A stretch of 64,000 bases of DNA from assembly GCF_900101625.1 (NCBI RefSeq), contig NZ_FMYZ01000002.1, positions 62,001 to 126,000 of the forward strand, given 5' to 3'. The DNA comes from Cupriavidus sp. YR651. GTDB taxonomy: Bacteria; Pseudomonadota; Gammaproteobacteria; Burkholderiales; Burkholderiaceae. The translations under genes and the position numbers were made by a program. The notes below the pieces were generated by a model, which saw nothing but the letters and a program-made list of their open reading frames with translations, searched no databases and was not told the origin of the DNA. Positions 17,757 to 26,194 of this stretch are shown here, piece by piece; within the stretch, counting starts at the first letter, position 1, and each line of letters starts with the position of its first letter.

Positions 17757-18434
17757 ATGACGCAGCAGACGACGCCGGACGACCTCAGCCAGACCTTCAT
17801 CCGCTTCGCACTCGACGCGGGTGTGCTGTCTTTCGGCGAGTTCGTGACCAAGGCGGGCCGCAAGTCGCCGTACTTCTTCAACGCCGGCCTGTTCAATCAG
17901 GGCGCGATGCTGGGTCAGGTGGCGCAATTCTATGCGAAAACCCTGCTTGGCTCGGGCGTGCAGTTCGACGTGCTGTTCGGACCGGCCTACAAGGGCATCA
18001 CGCTGGCGTCGGCCACCGCCGTGGCGCTGGCCGGCCTGGGCCGCGATGTCGGGTTTGCCTACAACCGCAAGGAAGCCAAGGACCACGGCGAAGGTGGCAC
18101 GCTGGTGGGCGCCAAGCTGCGGGGCAAGGTCGTGATCGTCGACGACGTGATCTCGGCGGGCACCTCCGTGCGCGAGTCGATGCAGCTGATCCGCGCTGCG
18201 GGCGCCGAGCCGGCCGCCGTGCTGATTGCCCTCGACCGCATGGAAAAGAGCGGCACGGCCGACAACATCGGCACGCATTCGGCGGTGCAGGATGTGCAGC
18301 GCGAATTCGGCGTGCCGGTGATCTCCATCGCCAGCCTGAAGGACCTGCTGGCCTACCTCGATGCCTCGAAGGACCCGGCCCTCGGGAACTCTCGCGACGC
18401 CGTGGCGGCCTATCGTCAGAAGTACGGCGTCTGA
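17757..18434 (+). CDS. pyrE: Orotate phosphoribosyltransferase
   Basis: Converts orotate and PRPP to OMP in pyrimidine synthesis. The PRPP-binding motif [13 protein letters not shown] is clear, with [11 protein letters not shown] and [15 protein letters not shown] (catalytic loop) before it. 225 residues, normal length. The ribosome site AGAGAGAAAAG precedes the ATG. It diverges from xth with a very short spacer. Confidence 0.95.
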   Translation: MTQQTTPDDLSQTFIRFALDAGVLSFGEFVTKAGRKSPYFFNAGLFNQGAMLGQVAQFYAKTLLGSGVQFDVLFGPAYKGITLASATAVALAGLGRDVGFAYNRKEAKDHGEGGTLVGAKLRGKVVIVDDVISAGTSVRESMQLIRAAGAEPAAVLIALDRMEKSGTADNIGTHSAVQDVQREFGVPVISIASLKDLLAYLDASKDPALGNSRDAVAAYRQKYGV

Positions 18435-18520
18435 CGGCACCGCCCCGTCGGGGCGGGCATCGGCAGCACGGGCGGGAACCCGGGCGCGCTCCTTGTGGCG
18501 CGCCCACCTAGGAGCGCGGT

Positions 18521-19915
18521 GTGGCGGACAAGCGGCAGCAGCAGGTAGCGGAGGTCATCGGGCGGGAGCTCGGCGAGCAGGGCGCGGCCCCGCAGGATTC
18601 TGCATCGACGGCGACGCCCGCGCGGGCAAAACGCCCCGGTGGATCGACGATCCCGGAGACGCCCGCCAAATCAGCCAAAGCAGCCAAATCGACGAAGTCC
18701 GGCGCCAGCCGCCGCCGCTCCGCCGTGAGCGATCACTGCGCCCCCGACGCGCTGCCCGGCGACGGCCCGGCGCATGAAGCCTACGCGGTGCGCGCGCTGG
18801 TGCTGCAGGGCGGCGGCGCGCTCGGCGCCTACCAGGCCGGCGTCTACCAGGGCCTGTCCGAAGGTGGCATCCATCCCAACTGGATCGCCGGAATCTCCAT
18901 CGGCGCGCTCAATGCCGCAGTGATCGCCGGCAACCCACCCGAAACCCGCGTCGCGCAACTGCGCGCGTTCTGGGAATACATTTGCGCGCAGCCCTGGCTG
19001 CCGGGCCTGCCGGTCGAATTGCTGACGGAGACGGCCCCCACGTGGCCGGAGCCGATGCGGATCTGGTTCGACAGCTTCAATGCCGCGCGCGCGATGCTCG
19101 AAGGCCAGCGTGGCTTTTTCACGCCGCGCGGCATCACCGACCTCTGGGCACGTTGCGACGATCCGGCCCGCGCCAGCTACTACGACACCGCGCCGCTCAA
19201 GGCCACGCTCGAGCGCTTTGCCGATTTCGATCGCATCAACCACCCTAAGGAGATGCGTGTCTCGGTGGGCGCCGTCAACGTACGCACAGACAACTTCGCC
19301 TATTTCGACAATACCCGCCAGACGCTGCGGCCCGAGCATTTCATGGCGTCGGGCGCTTTGCCGCCTGGTTTCCCGGCTGTCGAGATCGATGGGGAGTATT
19401 ACTGGGATGGCGGACTGGTCTCGAACACGCCGTTGCAGGAAGTGCTGACCGCGCAGCCGCGACGCGATGCGCTGATCTTCCAGGTCGACCTGTGGAGCGC
19501 GCGCGGCAAGCTGCCGCACAATCTGCTGGATGTGGCCGAGCGTCAGAAGGACATCCAGTATTCCAGCCGCACGCGGGCCATCACCGACTATATGCGCGAG
19601 CAGCAGAACTATCGCCGCATGTTGAGTGAACTGATGGCGCTGGTGCCGCCGTCAAAGCGCGACGACCCGTGGTACCAGCGCGCGGCCGACCACGCGTGCG
19701 ACGCGCGTCGCAACGTGATCCAGCTGATCTACCGCGACAAATCGTTCGAAGGCAGCGCCAAGGATTACCAGTTCGGCGCGCTGACCATGCACGAACACTG
19801 GGCCAGCGGGCTGGAAGACATCCGCGATACGCTCAGGCATCCGAAGTGGCTGGCGATGCCCGGTCCGGAGCGGCCCTTTGTAACGCATGACGTACACCGC
19901 GGCGACGAACCGTAG
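18521..19915 (+). CDS. Patatin-like phospholipase with DUF3734 C-terminus
   Basis: Protein of 464 residues. Patatin core from about residue 88: oxyanion loop LQGGGALGAY, nucleophile Ser126 in GISIG, and the Asp of YWDGG, giving a Ser-Asp dyad. The C-terminal region (about 290-430) with RTRAITDYMREQQNYRRM and IYRDKSFEGSAKDYQF matches the DUF3734 extension. The first 75 residues are low complexity, rich in Ala, Lys, Ser and Arg (KSAKAAKSTKSG), and may bind DNA or polyanions. GTG start with AGGAGC ahead. It is convergent with ppk2 with no gap. Confidence 0.87.
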   Translation: MADKRQQQVAEVIGRELGEQGAAPQDSASTATPARAKRPGGSTIPETPAKSAKAAKSTKSGASRRRSAVSDHCAPDALPGDGPAHEAYAVRALVLQGGGALGAYQAGVYQGLSEGGIHPNWIAGISIGALNAAVIAGNPPETRVAQLRAFWEYICAQPWLPGLPVELLTETAPTWPEPMRIWFDSFNAARAMLEGQRGFFTPRGITDLWARCDDPARASYYDTAPLKATLERFADFDRINHPKEMRVSVGAVNVRTDNFAYFDNTRQTLRPEHFMASGALPPGFPAVEIDGEYYWDGGLVSNTPLQEVLTAQPRRDALIFQVDLWSARGKLPHNLLDVAERQKDIQYSSRTRAITDYMREQQNYRRMLSELMALVPPSKRDDPWYQRAADHACDARRNVIQLIYRDKSFEGSAKDYQFGALTMHEHWASGLEDIRDTLRHPKWLAMPGPERPFVTHDVHRGDEP

Positions 19916-20725
19916 TTACTCCACGACCAGCTTCGCCAGCTCCGGCTTGGGCGGCGGGTAGGCCGGCTTGAGCTGCTCGAATACCGCGGCCAGGATCTCC
20001 GCCACCATCAGGTTGCGGTGGCTTTTGGAATCGGCCGGCACGACGTACCACGGGCATTCTGGCGTGGCGGTAGCCGCGATGGCGGCCTCGTAGGCCAGCT
20101 GATATTCCTTCCAGAACTTGCGTTCGGCCAGGTCCTGCGGATCGAATTTCCAGTGCTTTTCCGGATCGGCGATGCGTGCCTCCAGGCGCGCCTTCTGCTC
20201 GCCCTTGGAGATGTGCAGGAAGCATTTGACGATCGTCGTGCCGGTCTCGGTCAGCATCGATTCGAAGGCCCGGATCTGCCGGTATCGCCGCTCGCACTCG
20301 GCGTCATCGATCCACCCGTGCACGCGCGTGATCAGCACGTCCTCATACTGGCTGCGATTGAACAGCGCGATCTCGCCGGCGCGAGGCACCTGTGCGTGAA
20401 CGCGCCACAGGTAGTCCCGCGCAAGCTCCTCCGCGGTGGGCGCCTTGAAGCTCACCACGCGGATGCCCAACGGATCGAAACTGCGGAAGACCGAACGCAC
20501 CGTGCCGTCCTTGCCGCTGGTATCCATCCCTTGCAGGATGACCAGCAGCTTGCGGCGGTGCTCGGCGTAGAAGATGTCCTGTTGCACATCGAGCTGGGCC
20601 GAGAGAATGGCCAGCCGGGCGAGGTCGGATTCCTTGCTGCCGGTGGACAGCGGTTTGCTGTCGGCGGCAAAGTCGGCAAGGTTGAATTTCTTGCCGTTGG
20701 CGATGCGGAAGTCGTCCAGCGTCAT
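19916..20725 (-). CDS. ppk2: Polyphosphate kinase 2 family protein
   Basis: Protein of 269 residues, single PPK2 domain. Walker A-like loop GMDTSGKDGTV, then FDPLGIRVVSFKAPT, RAGEIALFNRSQYEDVL (Walker B region) and the lid arginines in KCFLHISKGEQKARLEARI. PPK2 enzymes move phosphate between polyphosphate and nucleotides; the subclass (ADP, GDP or AMP specificity) cannot be told by eye. Last gene of a minus-strand group after dapF, 93 nt away. Confidence 0.9.
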   Translation of the reverse strand: MTLDDFRIANGKKFNLADFAADSKPLSTGSKESDLARLAILSAQLDVQQDIFYAEHRRKLLVILQGMDTSGKDGTVRSVFRSFDPLGIRVVSFKAPTAEELARDYLWRVHAQVPRAGEIALFNRSQYEDVLITRVHGWIDDAECERRYRQIRAFESMLTETGTTIVKCFLHISKGEQKARLEARIADPEKHWKFDPQDLAERKFWKEYQLAYEAAIAATATPECPWYVVPADSKSHRNLMVAEILAAVFEQLKPAYPPPKPELAKLVVE

Positions 20726-20818
20726 GGGCTCTCCATCTGAGGGTCACACCAGACTGCATGGTCGTGCAAGCCGCCGGCACCGTCAAATCGCGGTGCCGTC
20801 CGGCAGGTGGTCGGGAAT

Positions 20819-21685
20819 TCAGGTATTCAGCGCGGCAAGGTCGATGGAGCCTTCGAAGACCGTCGTGGCCGGCCCCGTCATCTGCACGGGCTGACCCGTG
20901 CCGTCCCAGGCGATGGTCAGGTCGCCGCCGTGCGTGTGCACCTTGACGGGCGAGTCGAGCAGGCCACGCCGGATGCCGGCCACCACGGCCGCGCATGCGC
21001 CCGTGCCGCAGGCCAGCGTTTCACCCGCGCCACGTTCAAAGACGCGCAGGCGGATCGTGCGGCGATCCACGATCTGCATGAAGCCGGCGTTGACGCGCCT
21101 CGGGAAAGTCTTGTGATGCTCGATCACGGGGCCATCCTGCAGCACCGGGAACTGTTCCACATCGTCCACCACCTGCACCGCGTGCGGATTGCCCATCGAC
21201 ACTGCCGAGATCCAGGCGGTGCGGCCGTTGATTTCCAGGCCGTAGAGCGTGTCGTCGCCTTCCGTGCGCGTTGGCAGGCCCTCGGACTGGAACGGCACGC
21301 GTGCCGGCTCCAGTTCGGGCGCACCCATGTCGACCGTGACCTGGCCGTCATCCTGCAGCGTCAGCGTGATGACGCCGTTCATCACTTCCACGCGCACCGA
21401 GCGCTTGTCGGTCATGCCCTTGTCCGTGACGAATCGCACGAAGCAGCGGGCACCGTTGCCGCAATGCTCCACCTCGCCGCCATCCGAATTGAAGATGCGG
21501 TAGCGGAAGTCCACATCGTCGCGGGTGGATTTTTCGACGATCAGGATCTGGTCCGCGCCCACGCCGAAATGCCGGCTGGCCAGCGCGCGCCATTGCGTCT
21601 CGGTGAGGTCGAGCTTCTGGTGAATGCCGTCCAGCACGACGAAGTCGTTGCCGGCGCCATGCATCTTGGTGAACTGGAGTTTCAT
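20819..21685 (-). CDS. dapF: Diaminopimelate epimerase
   Basis: Interconverts LL- and meso-diaminopimelate for lysine and peptidoglycan. Both catalytic cysteines are present: EHCGNGARC and ACGTGACA. The start [19 protein letters not shown] is a strong family signature. 288 residues. Encoded 46 nt after the second lipid A acyltransferase, so probably co-transcribed with envelope genes. Confidence 0.95.
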   Translation of the reverse strand: MKLQFTKMHGAGNDFVVLDGIHQKLDLTETQWRALASRHFGVGADQILIVEKSTRDDVDFRYRIFNSDGGEVEHCGNGARCFVRFVTDKGMTDKRSVRVEVMNGVITLTLQDDGQVTVDMGAPELEPARVPFQSEGLPTRTEGDDTLYGLEINGRTAWISAVSMGNPHAVQVVDDVEQFPVLQDGPVIEHHKTFPRRVNAGFMQIVDRRTIRLRVFERGAGETLACGTGACAAVVAGIRRGLLDSPVKVHTHGGDLTIAWDGTGQPVQMTGPATTVFEGSIDLAALNT

Positions 21686-21719
21686 GGTGCGATTGTAGCG
21701 GTGGCCGTGGCAGTCTGCC

Positions 21720-21729
21720 GGGGGGGGGG
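21720..21729. repeat. G10 homopolymer between lpxL-type gene and dapF
   Basis: Ten consecutive Gs on the plus strand (C10 in the transcript) lie 2 nt after the acyltransferase stop codon and 34 nt before the dapF start. Such tracts can change length by slippage. Being intergenic, a change would alter spacing, not the reading frame. Confidence 0.8.
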
Positions 21730-21731
21730 CG

Positions 21732-22625
21732 TCAGTAGATCTCGGGTTCGCCGGGCGGGCGATGCTTGAAGCGCTTGTGGACCCAGTAGTACTCGGTCAC
21801 GCGGGGCCGGATCGCGTCCTCGAAGAAGGCGTTCATGCGGCGCGTGTCGTCGGTCACGCTGTCTCCGGGATAGTCCTCCCACGCGGGCAGGATGTGCAGG
21901 ATGTAGCCCTTGTAGTCCGGCAGCATCTCCGTGTAGATCGGCACCACCTTGGCGCCGGTCAGCCGGGCCAGCCGCGATACGGACGTGAGCGTCAGCGCCT
22001 GCACGCCGAAGAATGGCACGAATTCCGAGTCCCGCTCGCCAAAGTCCATGTCGGCGATCAGTTGCAGCGCCTCGCCCTTCTTCAGGCAGCGCAGGATGTC
22101 GCGCGCGCTGTCATTGCGGGAAATCATGTTGGCGCCAAAGCGGCCCCGCGCATGCTTCAGGAAGCCGTCGAACAGCGCATTCTTCTGCTTCGTGTAGAGC
22201 GAGGCCCCCGAGCGCCCCACGTGGTCGCGCAGGTGGATCGTCAGGCGAATCGCGCCGGCTTCCACGCCGGAGAGGTGCATCGTCACCAGGATATGGGGCT
22301 TTCCGTCCAGCGCAACCAGGTTCGCCTGGTCGTCGATCTGCACCCAGCGGCGCATCTGCGCCTCGCTGCCGGTCCAGAAGATGCCGCGCTCGGCAAAGCT
22401 GCGGAAGATATGGCGGAAGGTCTCGCGCGACATCGCGTCGATTTCCGCGTCGGTCTTGTCCGGCAAGCACAGGCGCAGATTGGCGCGCACCACCTCGCGG
22501 CGGCTGCTGGGGATCCGGTACAGCAGGCTGCCCAGGCCTTCGCCAAAACGGGCGACGAGCGGGTATGGCAATTTGCCCAGCACGGTCAGGAGACCGATGC
22601 CGAGCCAGGTAAAGATGCGGCTCAT
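21732..22625 (-). CDS. Lipid A biosynthesis acyltransferase (LpxL/HtrB family), second copy
   Basis: Protein of 297 residues with an N-terminal membrane anchor ([22 protein letters not shown]) and the LPLAT active site HLSGVE (Hx4E), followed by the conserved [25 protein letters not shown] region. It adds secondary acyl chains to Kdo-lipid A at the inner membrane. The ATG at 22625 overlaps the stop of the first acyltransferase (ATGA). The two tandem copies probably act at different positions or with different chains; specificity cannot be read off. Confidence 0.9.
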   Translation of the reverse strand: MSRIFTWLGIGLLTVLGKLPYPLVARFGEGLGSLLYRIPSSRREVVRANLRLCLPDKTDAEIDAMSRETFRHIFRSFAERGIFWTGSEAQMRRWVQIDDQANLVALDGKPHILVTMHLSGVEAGAIRLTIHLRDHVGRSGASLYTKQKNALFDGFLKHARGRFGANMISRNDSARDILRCLKKGEALQLIADMDFGERDSEFVPFFGVQALTLTSVSRLARLTGAKVVPIYTEMLPDYKGYILHILPAWEDYPGDSVTDDTRRMNAFFEDAIRPRVTEYYWVHKRFKHRPPGEPEIY

Positions 22626-23518
22626 TGGATGGTGTCGTTGGAAGCCGCCGGGGCAGTGCCGGCGGTATCGGGCGGCAGTCCGGCGCCGGCCGGATGCTTG
22701 TAGCGGTTGTAGCCCCAGAGGTACTGGGTCGGGTTGATCGCGATCAGTTCCTCGATGGTCCGGTTGATCACGGCGGCGCCCGCGGACGGATCCTCGGGCA
22801 GCATGCCGCCGTCGCACAGGACGCGCAGGTGTCCCCGATAGCCGGCGCCGCGCGGCAGGCGCTCGGCAAACACCATCACCACCGGGGATTGGGTCAGCTG
22901 CTGCAGCCGGTGCACCAGCGTCATGGAATAGGCCGGCTTGCCGAAGAAGGGCGCCCATGTGCCTTCACCGGCGCTGGGCACCTGGTCCGGCAGGATGCCC
23001 ACGGCCTGGCCGCGCTTGAGTGCCTTGACCAGCATGCGAACGCCTCGGGGGTTGGCCGGCGCCATGGAAATGTTGTGGCGCGCGCGCATGCGTTCGACGA
23101 AGTCTCGCAACCACGGCTGATGGGGCGGCTTGAACAGGCAGGTCACCGGATGGTGTTGCGCATGCGACTGTGGCAGCACCTCGAAACAGCCAAGATGCGG
23201 CGTCAGGATGATCACGCCCTTGCCATTCGGCCGGATCTCGTTCAGGTAGGGCCAGAGGTAGTCGTCGAATCTTTCCAGGGGGACGTCGAGTGACTTGCGG
23301 CTCCAGAAGTACGGCATCTCCATGATCAGCCGGCCGGTGGAGCGGGCGGCCTCCGCCAGCATGTCGTCGGTGGCGTCCGGGTACGCCAGGCGGAAGTTCT
23401 CGGTGAGCCGCCGGCCGTAGCGGCCGGGCAGGCGCGCCACCAGCAAGCCCAGCGCGCCACCGATGGCGTGCAGCACGCGTAGCGGCAGGCGGGAAATGAG
23501 CCAGAAGAGAAATGTCAT
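22622..23518 (-). CDS. Lipid A biosynthesis acyltransferase (LpxL/HtrB family), first copy
   Basis: Protein of 298 residues, paralogous to the downstream gene. Membrane anchor at residues 3-35 (FLFWLISRLPLRVLHAIGGA), active site HLGCFE (Hx4E), then ANPRGVRMLVKALKRGQAVGILPDQVP and YSMTLVHRLQQL. The C-terminus ends NPTQYLWGYNRYKHP plus an Ala/Pro tail. First gene of the group lpxL-lpxL-dapF-ppk2 on the minus strand, divergent from metK across 393 bp. Confidence 0.9.
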   Translation of the reverse strand: MTFLFWLISRLPLRVLHAIGGALGLLVARLPGRYGRRLTENFRLAYPDATDDMLAEAARSTGRLIMEMPYFWSRKSLDVPLERFDDYLWPYLNEIRPNGKGVIILTPHLGCFEVLPQSHAQHHPVTCLFKPPHQPWLRDFVERMRARHNISMAPANPRGVRMLVKALKRGQAVGILPDQVPSAGEGTWAPFFGKPAYSMTLVHRLQQLTQSPVVMVFAERLPRGAGYRGHLRVLCDGGMLPEDPSAGAAVINRTIEELIAINPTQYLWGYNRYKHPAGAGLPPDTAGTAPAASNDTIQ

Positions 23519-23766
23519 GACGCCGTCAGGGACAAAGGCCGGCCTGGGGCCGGCAGGGTGTTCTTGGTCTTGGCTGCCGTCCCGGGTCACGTACCCGGGG
23601 TGGCCCGAGGCTTGCGCCGCCGGGCAATTCGCGGAATTGCGGGCAAAAAAGGCTTGCCGGCGCCAGATTGCGCGAGCTGCCTCGCTGGTATCGTGCTGAA
23701 TGCGTACCCGCCCGGGCTTGCGCTGTGGCGCTGCCTTCATTGGCGCGATGCAGCGAAGACGGCAGG
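23519..23766. other. Intergenic region between lipid A genes and metK promoter
   Basis: GC-rich divergent spacer without a convincing gene. It should hold the promoter for the acyltransferase operon on the minus strand, but I could not recognise clear boxes. The metK promoter and leader begin at about 23771. Confidence 0.4.
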
Positions 23767-23770
23767 CGCG

Positions 23771-23776
23771 TATAAT
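23771..23776 (+). promoter_or_regulatory. metK promoter -10 box
   Basis: A consensus TATAAT sits 8 nt before the P1 stem of the metK leader structure, the same arrangement as at metX. No good -35 hexamer is visible at the usual spacing. Confidence 0.6.
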
Positions 23777-23783
23777 AGCCTGT

Positions 23784-23860
23784 ATCGCCGAGTTAACTGA
23801 CAACTTGCGGGGCGATGCCGCTCTATCCGAGTGGCCTGAAAATACCGCTAAAGCGTCGCC
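23784..23860 (+). promoter_or_regulatory. Candidate SAM-II-like riboswitch in metK leader
   Basis: P1 is ATCGCC (23784-23789) with GGCGAT (23811-23816). The loop contains GAGTTAACTGACAACTTGCGG; after a 25-nt spacer the 3' strand reads AAAATACCGCTAAAGCG. GCGG (23807-23810) pairs with CCGC (23845-23848), and TGAC with GTCG (23854-23857), giving a pseudoknot in the SAM-II order with the conserved UUG and GCUAAAG elements in place. The similarity to the metX leader in the same window supports it. It is more diverged than the metX case, and I know of no established SAM-II control of metK in this group. Confidence 0.55.
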
Positions 23861-23866
23861 GCGCCG

Positions 23867-23904
23867 TTTCCCAACGCTGGCACGCAATAGCCAACCTGGA
23901 GAAA
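23867..23904 (+). promoter_or_regulatory. Helix that can mask the metK Shine-Dalgarno
   Basis: TTTCCCA (23867-23873) can pair with TGGAGAAA (23897-23904) with one bulged A, burying the GGAG ribosome site that lies 9 nt before the GTG start of metK. It follows the candidate aptamer directly, so it may be its translational output. Confidence 0.45.
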
Positions 23905-23911
23905 TAAGCTC

Positions 23912-25075
23912 GTGGCAAACGACTTCCTGTTCACTTCGGAATCCGTTTCCGAAGGTCATCCCGATAAAGTCGCCGACCAGATTTCGGACGCCGTCCTGGA
24001 CGCCATCCTTGCTCAGGACAAGTACGCCCGCGTGGCGGCCGAAACCCTGTGCAACACCGGTCTGGTAGTGCTGGCTGGTGAAATCACCACGACGGCCAAC
24101 GTCGACTACATCCAAGTCGCTCGCGACACCATCAAGCGCATCGGTTACGACAACACCGACTACGGCATCGACTACAAGGGTTGCGCCGTGCTGGTGGCGT
24201 ACGACAAGCAATCCCCGGACATCGCCCAGGGCGTGGACCGCGCGTCCGACGACTACCTGAACCAGGGTGCCGGCGACCAGGGCCTGATGTTTGGCTACGC
24301 CTGCGACGAGACCCCGGAACTGATGCCGTTCCCGATCTACTACGCCCACCGTCTGGTGGAGCGTCAGTCGCAACTGCGCCGCGACGGCCGCCTGCCCTGG
24401 CTGCGTCCGGATGCCAAGTCGCAGGTGACCGTGCGTTACGTCGACGGCCGCCCGCACAGCGTGGATACCGTGGTGCTGTCGACCCAGCACGCACCGGACA
24501 TCTCGCAGGCACAGATCCGCGAAGCCGTGATCGAAGAGATCATCAAGCCGGTGCTGCCGGCCGAGATGCTCAAGGAAACCAAGTACCTGGTGAACCCGAC
24601 CGGCCGTTTCGTGATCGGTGGCCCGCAAGGCGACTGCGGCCTGACCGGCCGCAAGATCATCGTCGACACCTACGGTGGCGCTTCGCCGCACGGTGGCGGC
24701 GCGTTCTCCGGCAAGGATCCGTCGAAGGTGGACCGCTCGGCCGCCTACGCCGCCCGCTACGTGGCCAAGAACGTCGTGGCCGCCGGCCTGGCGCGTCAGT
24801 GCCAGGTGCAGGTGAGCTACGCCATCGGCGTGGCCCGCCCGATCAACGTGACCGTGTACACGGAAGGCACCGGCAAGATCTCCGACGAGAAGATCGCCGC
24901 ACTGGTGCAGGAGCATTTCGACCTGCGTCCGAAGGGCATCGTGCAGATGCTCGACCTGCTGCGTCCGATCTACGAGAAGAGCGCCGCATACGGCCACTTT
25001 GGCCGCGAAGAGCCGGAATTCTCGTGGGAAGCCACGGACAAGGTTGCCGCCCTGCGCGCAGCCGCCGGCCTGTAA
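23912..25075 (+). CDS. metK: S-adenosylmethionine synthetase
   Basis: Makes SAM from methionine and ATP. 387 residues with the start [26 protein letters not shown]/metal motifs [18 protein letters not shown] and [16 protein letters not shown], all family signatures. GTG start with GGAG upstream. Flanked by lipid A genes but transcribed on its own, with a structured leader before it and a strong terminator after it. Confidence 0.97.
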   Translation: MANDFLFTSESVSEGHPDKVADQISDAVLDAILAQDKYARVAAETLCNTGLVVLAGEITTTANVDYIQVARDTIKRIGYDNTDYGIDYKGCAVLVAYDKQSPDIAQGVDRASDDYLNQGAGDQGLMFGYACDETPELMPFPIYYAHRLVERQSQLRRDGRLPWLRPDAKSQVTVRYVDGRPHSVDTVVLSTQHAPDISQAQIREAVIEEIIKPVLPAEMLKETKYLVNPTGRFVIGGPQGDCGLTGRKIIVDTYGGASPHGGGAFSGKDPSKVDRSAAYAARYVAKNVVAAGLARQCQVQVSYAIGVARPINVTVYTEGTGKISDEKIAALVQEHFDLRPKGIVQMLDLLRPIYEKSAAYGHFGREEPEFSWEATDKVAALRAAAGL

Positions 25076-25100
25076 GCACCCGCCGCATCGCGGTCAGGTG

Positions 25101-25137
25101 AAACCCCGCCGGTCCTTCGGGACCCGCGGGGTTTTTT
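25101..25137 (+). terminator. Intrinsic terminator after metK
   Basis: AACCCCGC-ggtccttcgggacc-GCGGGGTT stem with an inner GGTCC/GGACC pair closed by a TTCG tetraloop, followed by six Ts. A textbook terminator 26 nt after the metK stop. Confidence 0.9.
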
Positions 25138-25205
25138 GTTGCGCGGGCGTCACGTGGCAGCCGGCACGTCGCGGAGTAGAATCCGGGCAACCGCAATCCA
25201 CCGGA

Positions 25206-26159
25206 ATGGCCATGTCCATCGACACGCCCACCCTCGTACCCCAGTCCGCCGCCGGCGCCGTGCCGGCAGGCGCCGCCCTGGACCTGATCCGCACGCAGCC
25301 CTATACCGACTGGGCGCCCGCCGTCGCTGCCGAGACCCGCGCCACGCTGCGCCGCGAGCTGGAGCAGGGCGCCGTGCTGTATTTCCCGAACCTCCATTTC
25401 CCCTTCCAGTCCGGCGAGGAGCGCTTCCTCGACAGCCGCTGGTCCGATGGCAAGTCCAAGAACATCAACCTGCGCGCCGATGACCGGGCCGTGCGCGGCG
25501 CCACCGGCAGCGAGAAGGACCTGGCCGATCTCTACGCGCTGATTCGCCGTTATGCCGAATCGAGCGAATCGCTGATCCACGCGCTGTTTCCGGAGTACAT
25601 CCCGCACATGACGCGCGCGGGCACGTCGCTGCGGCCGAGCCAGATCGCCGGTCGCCCGGTCAGCTGGCGCAAGGACGATACGCGGCTGCACGTGGACTCA
25701 TTCCCGTCCAATCCGATGCTGGGCAAGCGGTTGCTGCGCGTATTCCACAACATCGACCCCGCCGAGCCGCGCGTCTGGCGCGTGGGCGAGCCGTTCGGTG
25801 ATTTTGCGAAGCACTTCGTGCCGAAGACGCACGGCATGTGGCCCGGCCAGGCGTGGCTGATGAAGCAGTTGCACATCACCAAGCGCACGCGATCCGAGTA
25901 TGACCACCGCATGCTGCAACTGCACGACCTGGCCAAGGCGGACCTGGACTACCAGAAGACCGTGCCGCAGCAGGAGTTCCGCTTCCCGCCGGGCTCGACC
26001 TGGATCGTGTTCAGCGACCAGCTGCTGCACGCCGCCATGCGCGGCCGCGCGATGATGGAGCAGACCATCTACCTCGATCCGCAAGCCATCAGCGATCACA
26101 CGCACTCGCCGGAGGCCGTGCTGACGCGCATGCTGGGGCGGCCCATGCTGGCCGCGTAG
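25206..26159 (+). CDS. kdoO: Kdo hydroxylase family protein
   Basis: Protein of about 317 residues matching the Fe(II)/2-oxoglutarate-type Kdo 3-hydroxylase family found in Burkholderia and Ralstonia, which converts Kdo of the LPS core to Ko. A metal-binding HxD is visible in RLHVDSFPSNP, with a distal His in SDQLLHAAMRGR. The N-terminal half has LYFPNLHFPF and SKNINLRAD, typical of the family. ATG at 25206 or 25212. It lies close to two lipid A acyltransferases, which fits an LPS role. Confidence 0.85.
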   Translation: MAMSIDTPTLVPQSAAGAVPAGAALDLIRTQPYTDWAPAVAAETRATLRRELEQGAVLYFPNLHFPFQSGEERFLDSRWSDGKSKNINLRADDRAVRGATGSEKDLADLYALIRRYAESSESLIHALFPEYIPHMTRAGTSLRPSQIAGRPVSWRKDDTRLHVDSFPSNPMLGKRLLRVFHNIDPAEPRVWRVGEPFGDFAKHFVPKTHGMWPGQAWLMKQLHITKRTRSEYDHRMLQLHDLAKADLDYQKTVPQQEFRFPPGSTWIVFSDQLLHAAMRGRAMMEQTIYLDPQAISDHTHSPEAVLTRMLGRPMLAA

Positions 26160-26194
26160 GCGCCGCCGCGAACGAGGCCCGGCATCGGGCAAAT

